Shown: positions 7,691 to 18,011, counted from the stretch's first letter. The stretch is DNA of 64,000 bases from Nocardiopsis alborubida (GCF_012396365.1 NZ_JAAXPG010000004.1:62001-126000); one strand, 5' to 3'. Made by a program: numbers and translations. The notes: generated from the sequence alone by a model not told the origin.

Positions 7691-9331
7691 CTACTCGACG
7701 CCCCGTACCTCGGCCTCGTAGACCGTCCCCCTCCACTCGCCGGACCCGGCCAGCTCGGTGAACCAGACCACGACGTAGCGTGCCTCGACCGGTTCGTCGA
7801 GGGTGACGACCTGGGATCCGCCCTCGCCCGCCCCGACGACCTCGTAACCGTCCTCGCTGTCCGAGTCGGTCTCGCCGGCCAGGATCTGGAACTCGTAGCC
7901 GCTGCCGCCGAGGTTGAGGTCGACCTCGTGGACCTCGCGGACGGCGCCGAGGTCGAGCTGGAGTCCGACGCCGGGCTTGATGTCGCTGAGCGGGTCCCTG
8001 TAGCCCTGGGTGTTCCACTCGGTGGCGGTGTCCCCGTCGTGGGCGCGGCCCGCCTTGTCCGAGTGCTCGTCGGTGTTGCCGTGCGGGTTGAGGCCGCGTG
8101 ACCCCTGGATCTCCAGCGGGCTCAGCTCCACCTCCCCGCCGCCGTCCGAGGCCTGGCCGCCGCCGCCCTCGGGCGGGGCCTCCTCGCCTCCGCCCGCGCT
8201 GAACATCGTCCCGACCGTCCAGGCGCCGACGACCACACCGGCGAACAGCACCAGGGCCGCCACGCCGACCAGGATCTTGCGGAGCGAGGGCTGCGTGCGC
8301 GCGGTCCGCTGCTCCATCCGGGAGGGACCCTGCCGTTCACGCACCTCGGAGCCGCCCCGGACGGAGGCGCCGCCCCGCGAGGCGGAGCTCGTCCGTCCGA
8401 CGGAACCGTGGCGGGCCTCCTGGTCGTCCCGTGCGCCCGCGGCCCCGCCGCGGGTACCCCGTGGGCTTCGGCGCGGGCCGGTGCTGTCGAACTCGCCGGT
8501 GCGCCGGGAGGTCCCGGGCACGGGCGGGGCCGACTCGGCCTGGGTGACGGGCAGGGGGATGAGCCTGGGCACCTCGGCCATGGCCGCGCAGAAGTCGGCC
8601 GGCGAGGCGATGGGCGGTCCGGGCACCAGCTGCCCCGCGAGCTGCGGCAGGGCGGCGCGCGTGGTGATGGTGCCCAGGGGCTCGGTGACGCCCTGTCGGA
8701 TGTGGTGGGGAGGGTAGGGGCCCGCGGGGCCCTCGGGTGCGGCGGGCAGGCCGCTCTGCGGGCCGCCGGGCCAGTGCCCGGTGAGCGCCGCGTAGAGCAG
8801 GTTGCCCAGCCCCTGGGCGTCGGTGGCCGCGGGGTCGGGGTTGCCGGCGCCCAGCAGGGCGGCGTCCACACCGATGCCGGTCACCTTGACCGCGCCGCCG
8901 CTGCTCCACATGAGCTTGCTCGGCGTCAGGCACAGGTGGTGCAGGCCTCCGGCGTGCGCGGCGGCGATCGCCTCGGCGGCCTCGGCGACCAGTCCGGCGG
9001 CGCGCTCGGGCTCCATGGGGCCCTGCGCGAGGAGGTCGGCCAGGGAGGAGCCGATGACCCACTCCTCGACCACGTAGGGGACGGGGGAGGAGTCGTCGGC
9101 GTCGAAGACCTGCGTGACGCGGGCGTCGGGAATGCGGCTCGTGGCCCGGGCGGCGCGCACGACCTCGGAGGTGCGCGGGAAGCCCTCGGCGAAGGTCCAC
9201 ACCGCCACGGGACGCGCGAGCGTCTCGTCGGTGGCCTTCCAGCGTGTGGCGCCGCCGGTCTCGCTCACCACTTGGTCTAGGCGGTAGCGGTTGGCCAGCT
9301 TCGCACCGGGTTCGATGAGGAAGGTGCTCAT
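7691..9331 (-). CDS. Membrane pseudokinase with external discoidin-like domain (MurJ-associated)
   Basis: A 546-residue protein with an N-terminal Ser/Thr-kinase fold (about 15-260), one transmembrane helix at about 350-372 (VGVAALVLFAGVVVGAWTVG), and an external C-terminal domain (about 400-546) resembling a galactose-binding/discoidin fold (DGDTATEWNTQGYRDPLSDI, LQLDLGAVREVHEVDLNLGG). The kinase cannot be active in the usual way: the VAVK lysine is Trp (VAVW), the HRD aspartate is Cys near 134, and the DFG motif is GIG. In M. tuberculosis the equivalent pseudokinase and external domain are fused to the C-terminus of MviN/MurJ and bind the FHA protein FhaA. Here they are a separate gene directly downstream of murJ. 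Likely a regulatory partner of lipid II export. Confidence 0.88.
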   Translation of the reverse strand: MSTFLIEPGAKLANRYRLDQVVSETGGATRWKATDETLARPVAVWTFAEGFPRTSEVVRAARATSRIPDARVTQVFDADDSSPVPYVVEEWVIGSSLADLLAQGPMEPERAAGLVAEAAEAIAAAHAGGLHHLCLTPSKLMWSSGGAVKVTGIGVDAALLGAGNPDPAATDAQGLGNLLYAALTGHWPGGPQSGLPAAPEGPAGPYPPHHIRQGVTEPLGTITTRAALPQLAGQLVPGPPIASPADFCAAMAEVPRLIPLPVTQAESAPPVPGTSRRTGEFDSTGPRRSPRGTRGGAAGARDDQEARHGSVGRTSSASRGGASVRGGSEVRERQGPSRMEQRTARTQPSLRKILVGVAALVLFAGVVVGAWTVGTMFSAGGGEEAPPEGGGGQASDGGGEVELSPLEIQGSRGLNPHGNTDEHSDKAGRAHDGDTATEWNTQGYRDPLSDIKPGVGLQLDLGAVREVHEVDLNLGGSGYEFQILAGETDSDSEDGYEVVGAGEGGSQVVTLDEPVEARYVVVWFTELAGSGEWRGTVYEAEVRGVE

Positions 9332-9610
9332 GATGGGAGTGACGGGTGCCAGTGCCGTGGTTTCGCGTGCGTCCGCGCTCCCTGGCCGTCTGCGGACCGG
9401 AGCGGTACGGGGTGCGCGCGAGGGGTCCGTCGGCCCTGCCTGCTGTCCCCAGCCTCCCTTCGGGCAGTTCGGTTGAACAATGCGGTAGCGGTAAAGCGAT
9501 GCCTGTCCATGCTAGGACGCGTGAACAGCATCTTCGGAGGACAACGGATACTCGGCCACCTTCCGGTGCGTAACGGAGCGGGTCCGCTCAATCTCAGCTA
9601 TTCCTGGTGA

Positions 9611-11494
9611 TCAGCGGCGTCGCAACCGGGTTTTGAGCAAATCGAGGAAGGATGTGACTTCTGTCACTTTGAGGAGCTTTGCGGTCACCACGAACAGCAC
9701 GGCTCCGACGACGCCTCCCGCCGCCATCGCCGCCAGACCCGGCCAGACCTCGCCCGGCAGGTCCCGGAAGAGGTAGATCATCGCCACCCCGAAGGCCGCC
9801 GACGGGACGGCGGCCAGGTGCAGCCGGAACAGCGTGGCCGCTGTCCGGCGCCCGTCCAGGCCGTTGAGCCGCCGGTGCAGCATGCACCACATGACGACGG
9901 AGCCGACGATGTAGTACAGGCCGTACGGTACGGGAAGCCACACCACGACGTGCTGCGGTTCCACAAGGAACAGCAGGCCGATCGCCGTGGCCGCGTGGGC
10001 GATCTCGGAGGGGATCGACACCAGGGCCGGGGTCCGGGTGTCGCCCAGAGCGTAGAACACGCGCATCTGGAGCTGGAAGAGCGTGAACGGGATCAGCATC
10101 ACGCAGAAGACCATGAGGATGCGCCCGATCGCGGCCGCGTCCTCCGCGCTCGTGCTGCCCTGCGCGTAGATCAGCACGCAGAACGGGATCGCGAAGACGA
10201 TCATCGCGACCGAGAGCGGCGCGATCAGCACCGAGGACAGCCGGAAGCCGCGCGAGAAGTCGCTGCGCACCTGGTCCTTGCGGCCCGCGGCGACGTGCTC
10301 GCTCATCCTGGGCAGCAGCGCGGTGATCACCGAGACCGCGATGACCGCGTACGGGAGCTGGAAGAGCATCGACGCGAACTTGTACGCCGCGATGCCCGCG
10401 CCGGAGTCGAAACCCGCCTCGGCGGCCAGGGCGCCCGCGCGGGTGGCCACGTTGGTGGAGACCAGCGCCCCCACCTGCGCGACGACGATGTAGAGCATCA
10501 TCCACGAGGCGGCTCCGGCCGCCTCGCCCAGGCCCGAGCCCCGCAGGTCCAGGCGCGGGCGCCATCGGAAGCCCGCCGCGGCCAGCGCCCACACCAGGAC
10601 GGCGGCCTGGACCACCTGCCCCAGGGCGGTGCCCAGCCCCAGCAGCATCAGCTGGCCGTCGGTGACGGTCTCGGGGGTGCGCCCCGGGCCGGCGAGGTTC
10701 AGGAACCACACGCAGACGCCGATGATGACCAGGTTGTTCAGCACCGGCGCCCACATGGGAGCGCCGAACCTGTTGCGCGCGTTGAGCATCGCGCTGGCCA
10801 GCCCGCTCGCGCCGATGAAGAAGATCTGCGTGACCAGGTACCGGGCCAGGACGACCGAGACCTCGTACTGGGCCCCGGAGAAGCCGCCCGCGTAGATGCG
10901 GATGAACCACTCCGCGACCAGCACCGACACCAGGGTGAGGGCGAACAGCACCAGCAGCATCAGGGTGACCAGGCGCTGCTCGACGCCGTTGCCCCCGTCG
11001 GCGTCCAGCTTGCGCCGCTTGACCAGGAACGGCACGAACACGCTGGCCAGCAACCCGCCGATGAGCAGGTCGTAGATCATGTACGGGACCATGCCCGCCG
11101 TCTGGTAGGCGTCGCCCAGCAGCTGGGTGCCGATCGCCGCCGCCAGGATGATGGTGCGCACGAACCCGGTGACACGGGAGACGATGGTGCCCAGCGCCAT
11201 GATCGCGCTCGACCGGGCGAGGTTGCCCGGCGCCGTGTGGGAGGTACCGCCGATCTCGTCGCCGTCCTCCAGGCGGTCGGCGGTACCCACGTCGCCGATG
11301 TCGCTCGGGTCCCGGAGCGTGCGCAGTCCGGTCTCGGGCTCGGTGCCCGGCTCCTCGCGCTCGTAGGTGTCGAGCACGTCCTCCGGCATCACCATGGCGG
11401 GCCGCCGCCGGGGTCTGGCCCCGTCGGGAGGATCGGCGTCCCCGGGGGACGTCCGCTGAGGCAGGTCGCTGGACACCGTCGTGCTGTCCTTCAC
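9611..11494 (-). CDS. murJ: Lipid II flippase MurJ/MviN, paralogue 1
   Basis: Polytopic MOP-superfamily flippase (627 residues, about 14 predicted membrane helices) that moves lipid-linked peptidoglycan precursor across the membrane. After a roughly 90-residue acidic cytoplasmic extension, the family signature appears: RSSAIMALGTIVSRVTGFVR, then AYQTAGMVPYMIYDLLIGGLLASVFVPFLVKR. It starts at a GTG with a weak ribosome site 60 bases downstream of a second, related murJ. The pseudokinase follows downstream, corresponding to the fused domain of mycobacterial MviN. Tandem paralogues are unusual; which is the main flippase cannot be told from sequence. Confidence 0.93.
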   Translation of the reverse strand: MKDSTTVSSDLPQRTSPGDADPPDGARPRRRPAMVMPEDVLDTYEREEPGTEPETGLRTLRDPSDIGDVGTADRLEDGDEIGGTSHTAPGNLARSSAIMALGTIVSRVTGFVRTIILAAAIGTQLLGDAYQTAGMVPYMIYDLLIGGLLASVFVPFLVKRRKLDADGGNGVEQRLVTLMLLVLFALTLVSVLVAEWFIRIYAGGFSGAQYEVSVVLARYLVTQIFFIGASGLASAMLNARNRFGAPMWAPVLNNLVIIGVCVWFLNLAGPGRTPETVTDGQLMLLGLGTALGQVVQAAVLVWALAAAGFRWRPRLDLRGSGLGEAAGAASWMMLYIVVAQVGALVSTNVATRAGALAAEAGFDSGAGIAAYKFASMLFQLPYAVIAVSVITALLPRMSEHVAAGRKDQVRSDFSRGFRLSSVLIAPLSVAMIVFAIPFCVLIYAQGSTSAEDAAAIGRILMVFCVMLIPFTLFQLQMRVFYALGDTRTPALVSIPSEIAHAATAIGLLFLVEPQHVVVWLPVPYGLYYIVGSVVMWCMLHRRLNGLDGRRTAATLFRLHLAAVPSAAFGVAMIYLFRDLPGEVWPGLAAMAAGGVVGAVLFVVTAKLLKVTEVTSFLDLLKTRLRRR

Positions 11495-11554
11495 TCTCGT
11501 TCGGGCGGCTTCGGGGCCTCGGCGGGTCAGGGCCGGGGGAGGGGGGTCACGGCA

Positions 11555-13393
11555 TCAACGACGCAGCCGGGCGCGAACCAGTTCCACGGCCCCGGTCAGC
11601 TCCGGGACGCGCAGCAGCCGCGCGCACCCCAGGAAGAGCAGCGCGCCCAGGACGCATCCGGCGGCCGGGGCACCGACGTAGGCGGCCAGACCGGGGCCCA
11701 CGTAGGTGTCGAAGGCCCAGAGCACACCGAGGCCGGCCGCGATACTCGGGACGACGGCCAGGTGCAGGCGCAACAATGTGCCAATGACGTGCTTGCCGTC
11801 AAGCCCCCCGATGCGCCGGCTCAGCACGATTCCGGCGATGGTCAGACCGGACAGGAACGAGACCATGAAGCCCGCGGCCACGCCCACGACCACCAGGTTC
11901 GGCGGAAGCACCAGGTAGGACGTCAGCGCCAGGGCGCTGTGCACGGCCAGGTTGGCGATGCCGATCATGGCGGGGGTGCGGGTGTCGCCCATGGCGAAGA
12001 ACACGCGCAGCATGAGCTGGAACACGGTGAAGGGCACCAGGCCCAGCGACATGACCGCGAGGATCTGGCCGATGCTCTCCGCGTCGTCCACCGAGATGGA
12101 CCCGCGCGCGAAGGCCAGGACGGACAGCGGCTCGGCGAACATCGCCACCGCGAAGGCGGTCGGCACCAGCACGAACGCGGACACGCGCAGGGTGCGGGAG
12201 AAGTCCGCGCGGACGGCGTCCCAGTCGTGGTCGTCGGCGTGGGCGCTCATCCGGGGCAGCAGCACGGTGATGAGGGAGACCGCGATGATCGCGTACGGCA
12301 GCTGGAAGAGCTGGTACGCCAGGTTGTAGGCGCTGATGCCCGCGCCGACGTCCAGGCCCTCCCTGATGCTCGCCACGTTCGCGGCGTTGGCGATGTTGGT
12401 GGTGATCCACAGCCCGGCCTGGGTGAGCAGGGTGTAGAGCATCATCCACCCGGCGGTGCGCACGGCCTCGCCGAGCCCGGAGCCGCGCAGGTCCAGGCGG
12501 GGGCGCCAGCGGTAGCCGGTGCGGGACAGGGCCACGAACAGCACCACCGCCTGGAGCGCCATACCGCCAGCGGTGCCCGCGCCCAGCAGGGTCAACTGGC
12601 CGTCGGTGACGGTCTCGGGCGTGCGGCCCGGACCGGCCACCCACAGGAACACGCCCGCCACGCTCATGATGACGAGGTTGTTCAGCACCGGGGCCCACAC
12701 GGCCGCGCCGAACCTGCCCCGGGTGTTGAGCATGGCGCTCAGCAGGCCGCTCATGCCCACGAAGAAGATCTGCGCCAGCAGGTACCGCGCGAGGTAGACC
12801 GAGGCGTCGAACTGGACCGGCGTGAACCGGGAGCCGTACAGCCAGATGAGGAGCTCGGCGGCCGCGATCGCGACCGCGGTGAGCAGCAGCAGCGCCAGCA
12901 GCGTGGTGGTGAACAGGCGGTCCTCGGTGGCCTTGCCGCCGTCCGCGTCACGCTTACGCCGCTTGACCAGGAACGGGATGATGACGCTGGCCATCAGCCC
13001 GCCGATGAGCAGGTCGTTGAGGATGAAGGGGATCGTGTGCGCCGTGTGGTAGGCGTCACCGAGCAGGTGGGTGCCGATCGCGGCGCCGAGCACGATGGTG
13101 CGGGCGAAGCCGGTGATCCGGGAGGCCAGGGTGCCCACGGCCATGATGGCGCTGGAGCGCATCATGCCGCCGCCGCCCGACCCGGTGTCCCCGCCCTGGT
13201 CGGAGCCGCCGCCGGAGTCCCCTCCGGACCCGCCCCCGGGGGCGGGTCCGGAGTCGCTGACGGGACCCGGCACCTCGCCCTCCTCGAAGGTGGGAGCGGG
13301 GCCGCTCTCGGGGCGGACCGCGCTCGGGAGCGGCGTTTGCGGCTGGGGGCGTCGGCGGTGTTTTCCGCCGCCGTTCGAAGAGTCGGTGACCAC
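11555..13393 (-). CDS. murJ: Lipid II flippase MurJ/MviN, paralogue 2
   Basis: Second MurJ-type protein in tandem, 612 residues. It shows the same core landmarks: MRSSAIMAVGTLASRITGFA, then AYHTAHTIPFILNDLLIGGLMASVIIPFLVKR, and the Arg-rich loop after helix 2. It shares closely matching segments with paralogue 1 along its whole length (for example GPGRTPETVTDGQL in both), so an internal duplication is likely, but the N-terminal extension is different and Gly/Pro-rich. The start is a GTG (MVTDSSNGGG). It lies 177 bases downstream of the DUF6049 gene and is probably cotranscribed with it and with paralogue 1. Confidence 0.92.
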   Translation of the reverse strand: MVTDSSNGGGKHRRRPQPQTPLPSAVRPESGPAPTFEEGEVPGPVSDSGPAPGGGSGGDSGGGSDQGGDTGSGGGGMMRSSAIMAVGTLASRITGFARTIVLGAAIGTHLLGDAYHTAHTIPFILNDLLIGGLMASVIIPFLVKRRKRDADGGKATEDRLFTTTLLALLLLTAVAIAAAELLIWLYGSRFTPVQFDASVYLARYLLAQIFFVGMSGLLSAMLNTRGRFGAAVWAPVLNNLVIMSVAGVFLWVAGPGRTPETVTDGQLTLLGAGTAGGMALQAVVLFVALSRTGYRWRPRLDLRGSGLGEAVRTAGWMMLYTLLTQAGLWITTNIANAANVASIREGLDVGAGISAYNLAYQLFQLPYAIIAVSLITVLLPRMSAHADDHDWDAVRADFSRTLRVSAFVLVPTAFAVAMFAEPLSVLAFARGSISVDDAESIGQILAVMSLGLVPFTVFQLMLRVFFAMGDTRTPAMIGIANLAVHSALALTSYLVLPPNLVVVGVAAGFMVSFLSGLTIAGIVLSRRIGGLDGKHVIGTLLRLHLAVVPSIAAGLGVLWAFDTYVGPGLAAYVGAPAAGCVLGALLFLGCARLLRVPELTGAVELVRARLRR

Positions 13394-13489
13394 CGTGGAT
13401 CAGGCTTCCTTTCGTCCGACTGGGGAATGTCCGGCCGCGGCGCCGTGGTCCGGCGTCCGCGGGTCGGCCACGCGGGTGCGGACCGCGTG

Positions 13490-13560
13490 CGCCGACATGG
13501 AGACGTGCGGGTGTGTCGACATGGCGTCCTGTCGGTAGGGAGCCATGTCACCCTCTCCGG
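13490..13560. repeat. tgtcgac-rich tract upstream of murJ paralogue 2
   Basis: Contains gccgacatggagacgtg, gtgtgtcgacatgg, cctgtcggtagg and gccatgtcacc in succession. It lies in the 177-base gap between the DUF6049 gene and murJ paralogue 2, and resembles tracts near 6060, 18755 and 40080. Confidence 0.4.
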
Positions 13561-13570
13561 AACCGCTGGG

Positions 13571-16180
13571 TCACGTTCCCGTGCCCTCGCGGCCCCGCTC
13601 CGCGCCGCCCTGCGCCGCGGCCGGGGAGTCGGCCTCCTCGGGGCCGGAGGGGTCCTCCGGCCGTTCGGCGTCCTCGTCCCCGCCCGCTCCCTCGGGCGGG
13701 GAGGCGTCCTCCGACGGGGAGGGGCCCCCGTCCGAGTCGGAGGCGGTGTCCCGGTCCACCGGGGAGGGGTCGCCCTCGGACGCGTCCTCGGAGGACGTTC
13801 CCTCCGAGCGTGGGACGTCCGCGGGGTCCGCTGTGTTCGCGCCGTCCCGGTCCGTCCCGGCGGCGGTTCCCGCGGTCCCGGAGGCCTCGGCGGTTCCGGC
13901 GGCGGCCTTGCTGCGGACCCACTTGCGCAGCGCGCGGGGGGCCAGGGCCGCGACGAGGATCAGCAGGCCGATACCGCTGATGGCCAGCGCCTGGGTGCCC
14001 AGGCCGGTGGCGTTCACCGGGATCTCGACGTCCTGGCTGCTGATCGGCTCGCCCTCGGAGTTCTGCAGGCCCACGTTGAGGACGGTGCGGCCGTTGACCC
14101 GGGCCGACAGCGGAATGTAGACCGTGGTCCTGGTGCCCGGCTCCAGCTCGAAGGAGTGGTTGTACTCGCCGACGCTCAGACGGTCGGAGTTCTCGGAGAA
14201 GACCGACAGGTTCACGAAGACGGTCTCCTCCTCCAGGTCGTTGGCGACCAGGACGCCGGTGGTGCCGGTCCGGCTGGCCAGGGTGACCGGCTCGCCGGGG
14301 ATGACCCGCACGTCGTTCATGCGGTCCTGCACGTCCTGGGCGACCAGGGAGCGTGCGGCGCCCGCCATGGCCTCCTCCTCACGCCAGTACACCGACTCCA
14401 GGCGCAGCAGCGCCGGGCGGAACGGGTCGCTGTCGCCGACCAGGACGCTGTTGAACAGGCGCACGTCCCGGCTCACGTCCTCGACCAGCTCCAGGTAGGT
14501 GGAGCTGAGCTCCTCCCCGCGCGCGCTGTCGGGGTAGGTCAGGGACCGGCGGGTCTGCTCGTGCTCACCGGCGTCGGGCGGTTCGACCTCGTCCAGCCTC
14601 TGCGGGGACAGCCACGGCAGGTCCTCGGAGGCGGCCAGCACGCCCTGGGCGAACTCGGCTCCGGGGTTCCAGTCGGACTCCGGCGAGGCGACGACCACCC
14701 GGTCGCCCCCGGCGTTCTCGCCCGCGATCATCGCGGTCTCGGCGGCGAAGCGCTGGAGGGCGAGCTCGGACTGGCCCGGCTCCCCGGTGGGCATGGACAG
14801 CACGTCGGTGATGCCCTCGTCGGCGACCAGCGCGAACGGCTCCTCCGAGGTCTCCTCCTCCGGCGCGGGCAGCGGGGCCTGCGCGGTGGGGGTCGCGGAC
14901 AGCCAGGACGCGGCGGGCAGGGCGCTCTCGTCCAGCAGGAAGCGGGTCGCGCCGTGCGAGGCGAGCAGCTGGTAGACGCCGCGGTCCATCAGACCGTTCG
15001 GGGGCAGGGCGAAGGTCTCGTCGGCCTCCGTCCCCAGTGCGCGCAGGACCGCCTCCTGGCCGACCCTCAGGGCCGCCTCGGCGTCTGAGCCCGTGTCGTG
15101 CCGCAGCAGGGCGGCCAGATCGGCCCGGGCGTAGGGGGTGGCGACGACGTTGTCGGCGGCCAGTAGGCGGCGGGCCTCGCGCAGCCACACCTGGGCCGCC
15201 TCGTTGGCCTCCGCGTCGTTGCGCACGGGGTCGGACCCGGCGGGCACGGCGAGGGGGTCCTCCACGACCGAGTGCCCGGAGGAGGCCATGCGCAGGATGT
15301 CGTCGAGCGTGCCGGGGTCCACGGCCCAGGTGACCGGCACCCCCTCGGTGCGCTCGGTGGTCTCCTCGGCGGACCCGTCCTCGTCCTCCGCCTCCTCCGC
15401 GCCCTCGCCGGTGGCCTCCTCCGTGGGGAGGGCCTCCGCGGTCTCCTCCGCGGTGGCGGTGCCCTCGGAGGGCTCCGCGGACTCCTCGTCCAGGCCCAGC
15501 AGCTCGACCAGGTCCTCCTCCCCGGCCTCGAAGGACACCGGCGCCTGCGCCCCCGCGGCCAGCAGGCGGCCCAGGCGGCCGTCGGCGGTGACCGACGAGT
15601 GCAGGCCGTCGTCGAGGAAGGTGTTCTCGTCCGCGCGCTGGGGCGGCGCCATCAGCGGCCACACCCAGGCGATGTCGACGGAGGGGACGTCGTCCCCCCC
15701 GCCCGTGTAGGGAAGGAAGGTGTACTGGGAGCCGATGACCCGACCGTCCCCGTCCACGGCCTCGACGACCAGCGGGTACACGCCGTAGGAGTCCAGGCCC
15801 AGGTCCTCGACCGGCGCGCTCAGGGAGTACTCGGCGCTGGCCTCGGGGGCCAGCTCCGCGGTGACCTCCTCGTCGGGTCCCGGCGCGTCGGGCTGCCAGC
15901 CCTCGCCCGTGGCGAACTCGTCCAGCTCGCCGCGGTCGCTGAAGGGGTGCCGCGAGTAGCTGAGCCGCACGCTGACGTCGCTCAGGGCCTCGGAGGTGGT
16001 GTTGGTCACCTCGCCGGTGACCCGCAGGGTGCTGTCCTCGTCGGCCGCGTCCGGTGTGACGCGCTCGACGACGAGCGGATCGGCCGCCCCTTCGGGCTCC
16101 GCGTTCGCGGACGTGGCCGGTATCGGAAGCAGCGCGGTGGTGAAGGCCATGACCACCGTCGCGGAGGCAAATCGACGCAA
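13571..16180 (-). CDS. DUF6049-type secreted, membrane-anchored protein of the murJ locus
   Basis: Large cell-envelope protein of about 869 residues. The TTG at 16180 gives an immediate signal peptide (Arg-Arg, then VVMAFTTALLPIPATSANAEP). An in-frame ATG at 16303 would add 41 Arg-rich residues and is less likely, though the ribosome site at the TTG is weak. The mature part begins with an immunoglobulin-like region (TLRVTGEVTNTTSEALSDVS). A polysaccharide-deacetylase-like region and another beta domain (VFVNLSVFSENSDRL) follow, then one transmembrane helix near the C-terminus (ALAISGIGLLILVAALAPRAL) and a 120-residue acidic cytoplasmic tail. M. tuberculosis Rv3909, next to mviN, is the positional counterpart. 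Function unknown; the context points to peptidoglycan export. Confidence 0.82.
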   Translation of the reverse strand: MRRFASATVVMAFTTALLPIPATSANAEPEGAADPLVVERVTPDAADEDSTLRVTGEVTNTTSEALSDVSVRLSYSRHPFSDRGELDEFATGEGWQPDAPGPDEEVTAELAPEASAEYSLSAPVEDLGLDSYGVYPLVVEAVDGDGRVIGSQYTFLPYTGGGDDVPSVDIAWVWPLMAPPQRADENTFLDDGLHSSVTADGRLGRLLAAGAQAPVSFEAGEEDLVELLGLDEESAEPSEGTATAEETAEALPTEEATGEGAEEAEDEDGSAEETTERTEGVPVTWAVDPGTLDDILRMASSGHSVVEDPLAVPAGSDPVRNDAEANEAAQVWLREARRLLAADNVVATPYARADLAALLRHDTGSDAEAALRVGQEAVLRALGTEADETFALPPNGLMDRGVYQLLASHGATRFLLDESALPAASWLSATPTAQAPLPAPEEETSEEPFALVADEGITDVLSMPTGEPGQSELALQRFAAETAMIAGENAGGDRVVVASPESDWNPGAEFAQGVLAASEDLPWLSPQRLDEVEPPDAGEHEQTRRSLTYPDSARGEELSSTYLELVEDVSRDVRLFNSVLVGDSDPFRPALLRLESVYWREEEAMAGAARSLVAQDVQDRMNDVRVIPGEPVTLASRTGTTGVLVANDLEEETVFVNLSVFSENSDRLSVGEYNHSFELEPGTRTTVYIPLSARVNGRTVLNVGLQNSEGEPISSQDVEIPVNATGLGTQALAISGIGLLILVAALAPRALRKWVRSKAAAGTAEASGTAGTAAGTDRDGANTADPADVPRSEGTSSEDASEGDPSPVDRDTASDSDGGPSPSEDASPPEGAGGDEDAERPEDPSGPEEADSPAAAQGGAERGREGTGT

Positions 16181-16508
16181 CGCTTGACCGGTTTCCTGAC
16201 TCGGGTCCAGGTGGCCGTCCCGCCGGTGACGCGGTGCGGGGGGACGGTCGGAAGTACCCGCACGGCGCACACGGCGTACGCGGGTCGGGTGGACGCGGGG
16301 CAACCGGGGCGTCCCACCACTCCCCCCGAAGATACCGCCTTCCCCGTGCGTGGAGTCGGGTCGCCGCCGCCGCGCGGCGTGTGCGGGGAACCGGCTTCCC
16401 CACCGAACGGCGGCGGTCCGCCGGGGCGGCCGCCGATCCGTGTACGGACCGGTTCCGGGAGGTGGGGACGATTCGCGGTTTGCCTCGGGCGCCGCCTAGT
16501 CTCGTGGT
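16181..16508. other. Divergent promoter region between DUF6049 gene and pcnA
   Basis: No gene is seen. On the plus strand TAGTCT (16497-16502) lies six bases before the pcnA GTG, a spacing that would start a leaderless pcnA transcript. The NUDIX (mutT4) gene usually present between pcnA and this murJ block in other actinobacteria is absent. Confidence 0.45.
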
Positions 16509-18008
16509 GTGCCGAACACAGAGTTTTCGCGGGAGAGCGACGCCGCCCAGCAGCCGGACGCCGGGGACGCACCGGGTCCGGGTGCGCTGACCGGTGCGCA
16601 GCGTGCGGCGATCACGGCGTTGGCGGACTCCTTCCCGACCGTCTCGGAGGAACTCGGCGACCGCTTCGCCGCGCACGGCCAGCAGCTCGCCCTCGTCGGC
16701 GGGCCGGTGCGCGACGCGCTCCTCGGCAGGCCCGCCAACGACGTGGACCTGACCACCGACGCGGTGCCCCAGCGCATCCTGGAACTCGTGGACGGCTGGG
16801 CCGACTCCGTGTGGACCGTCGGCATCGACTTCGGCACCGTGGGCCTGCGCAAGAAGGGCCTCCAGCTGGAGATCACCACCTACCGCAGCGAGTCCTACTC
16901 GCCCAAGTCCCGCAAGCCCGAGGTGGCCTACGGCACCGACATCCACAACGACCTGCTGCGCCGCGACTTCACCGTCAACGCCATGGCGGTGCGTCTGCCC
17001 GGCCTGGAGTTCGTCGACCCGTTCGGCGGCCTGTCCGACCTGCGGGACAAGGTGCTGCGCACACCCGGAAGGCCCGAGGACTCCTTCAGCGACGACCCGC
17101 TGCGCATCATGCGCGCGGTCCGCTTCGCCGCCCAGCTCGGCTTCACCCTGGCGCCCGAGGTGGCCGAGGCCGCCCGGGGCATGGCCGACCGGCTCTCCAT
17201 CGTCTCCGCCGAGCGCGTCCGCGACGAGCTGACCAAGCTCATGCTCAGCCCCGACCCGCACCGCGGCGTCGAGCTCATGGTGGAGCTGGGCATCGCCCAG
17301 TACGTGATGCCGGAGATCCCCAGGCTGCGCCTGGAGATCGACGAGCACCACCGGCACAAGGACGTCTACGAGCACTCGCTCACCGTCCTGGACCAGGCGA
17401 TCGAGCTGGAGGCGAAGCGGGGCCACGAGCCCGACCTGGTGCTGCGCCTGGCGGCTCTGCTGCACGACGTCGGCAAGCCCAAGACACGCGCCTTCGAGTC
17501 CGGGGGACGGGTGACCTTCCACCACCACGAGGTGGTGGGAGCCTCGATGAGCCGAAAGAGGCTCACCGCGCTGCGCTTCCCCAAGGACGTGGTGTCCGAC
17601 GTCAGCACCCTGGTCGAACTGCACCTGAGGTTCCACGGCTACGGCAGGGGTGAGTGGACCGACTCCGCGGTCCGCCGGTACGCCCGCGACGCCGGTGCGC
17701 AGCTGGAGCGGCTGCACATCCTCACCCGCGCCGACTGCACCACCCGCAACCGCCGCAAGGCGGCGGCGCTGGCGCGCTCCTACGACGACATCGAGCGGCG
17801 CATCGAGCTGCTCGCCGAGCAGGAGGAGCTGGACCGCATCCGCCCGGACCTGGACGGCAACGAGATCCAGGAGATCCTGGGTGTCAAGCCGGGGCCCGTG
17901 GTCGGCCGCGCGTACCGCTTCCTGCTGGAACTGCGCCTGGAGAACGGCCCGATGGGCAGGGAGGCGGCGACCGAGGAGCTGCGCGCCTGGGCGGCCGAGC
18001 ACCTGTGA
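16509..18008 (+). CDS. pcnA: CCA tRNA nucleotidyltransferase
   Basis: Adds or repairs the 3'-CCA of tRNAs. The class II nucleotidyltransferase head is clear: [20 protein letters not shown] at about 62-81, with the metal-binding Asp-x-Asp at 78 and 80 and the helix [11 protein letters not shown]. The neck/body [14 protein letters not shown] follows, and a C-terminal HD domain ([15 protein letters not shown]) is present as in other actinobacterial homologues. The length of 499 residues is normal. CCA is not encoded in either tRNA-Ser gene of this window, so the activity is needed. It starts at a GTG with no ribosome site, consistent with leaderless expression. Confidence 0.95.
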   Translation: MPNTEFSRESDAAQQPDAGDAPGPGALTGAQRAAITALADSFPTVSEELGDRFAAHGQQLALVGGPVRDALLGRPANDVDLTTDAVPQRILELVDGWADSVWTVGIDFGTVGLRKKGLQLEITTYRSESYSPKSRKPEVAYGTDIHNDLLRRDFTVNAMAVRLPGLEFVDPFGGLSDLRDKVLRTPGRPEDSFSDDPLRIMRAVRFAAQLGFTLAPEVAEAARGMADRLSIVSAERVRDELTKLMLSPDPHRGVELMVELGIAQYVMPEIPRLRLEIDEHHRHKDVYEHSLTVLDQAIELEAKRGHEPDLVLRLAALLHDVGKPKTRAFESGGRVTFHHHEVVGASMSRKRLTALRFPKDVVSDVSTLVELHLRFHGYGRGEWTDSAVRRYARDAGAQLERLHILTRADCTTRNRRKAAALARSYDDIERRIELLAEQEELDRIRPDLDGNEIQEILGVKPGPVVGRAYRFLLELRLENGPMGREAATEELRAWAAEHL

Positions 18009-18011
18009 GGG

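Noticed and set aside
9818..15088. Very long open frame antisense to the two murJ genes and the DUF6049 gene
   Set aside because: It is a shadow of GC-rich codon bias: the translation is Arg/Gly/Gln/His-rich without domains, while the opposite strand encodes clear MurJ proteins.
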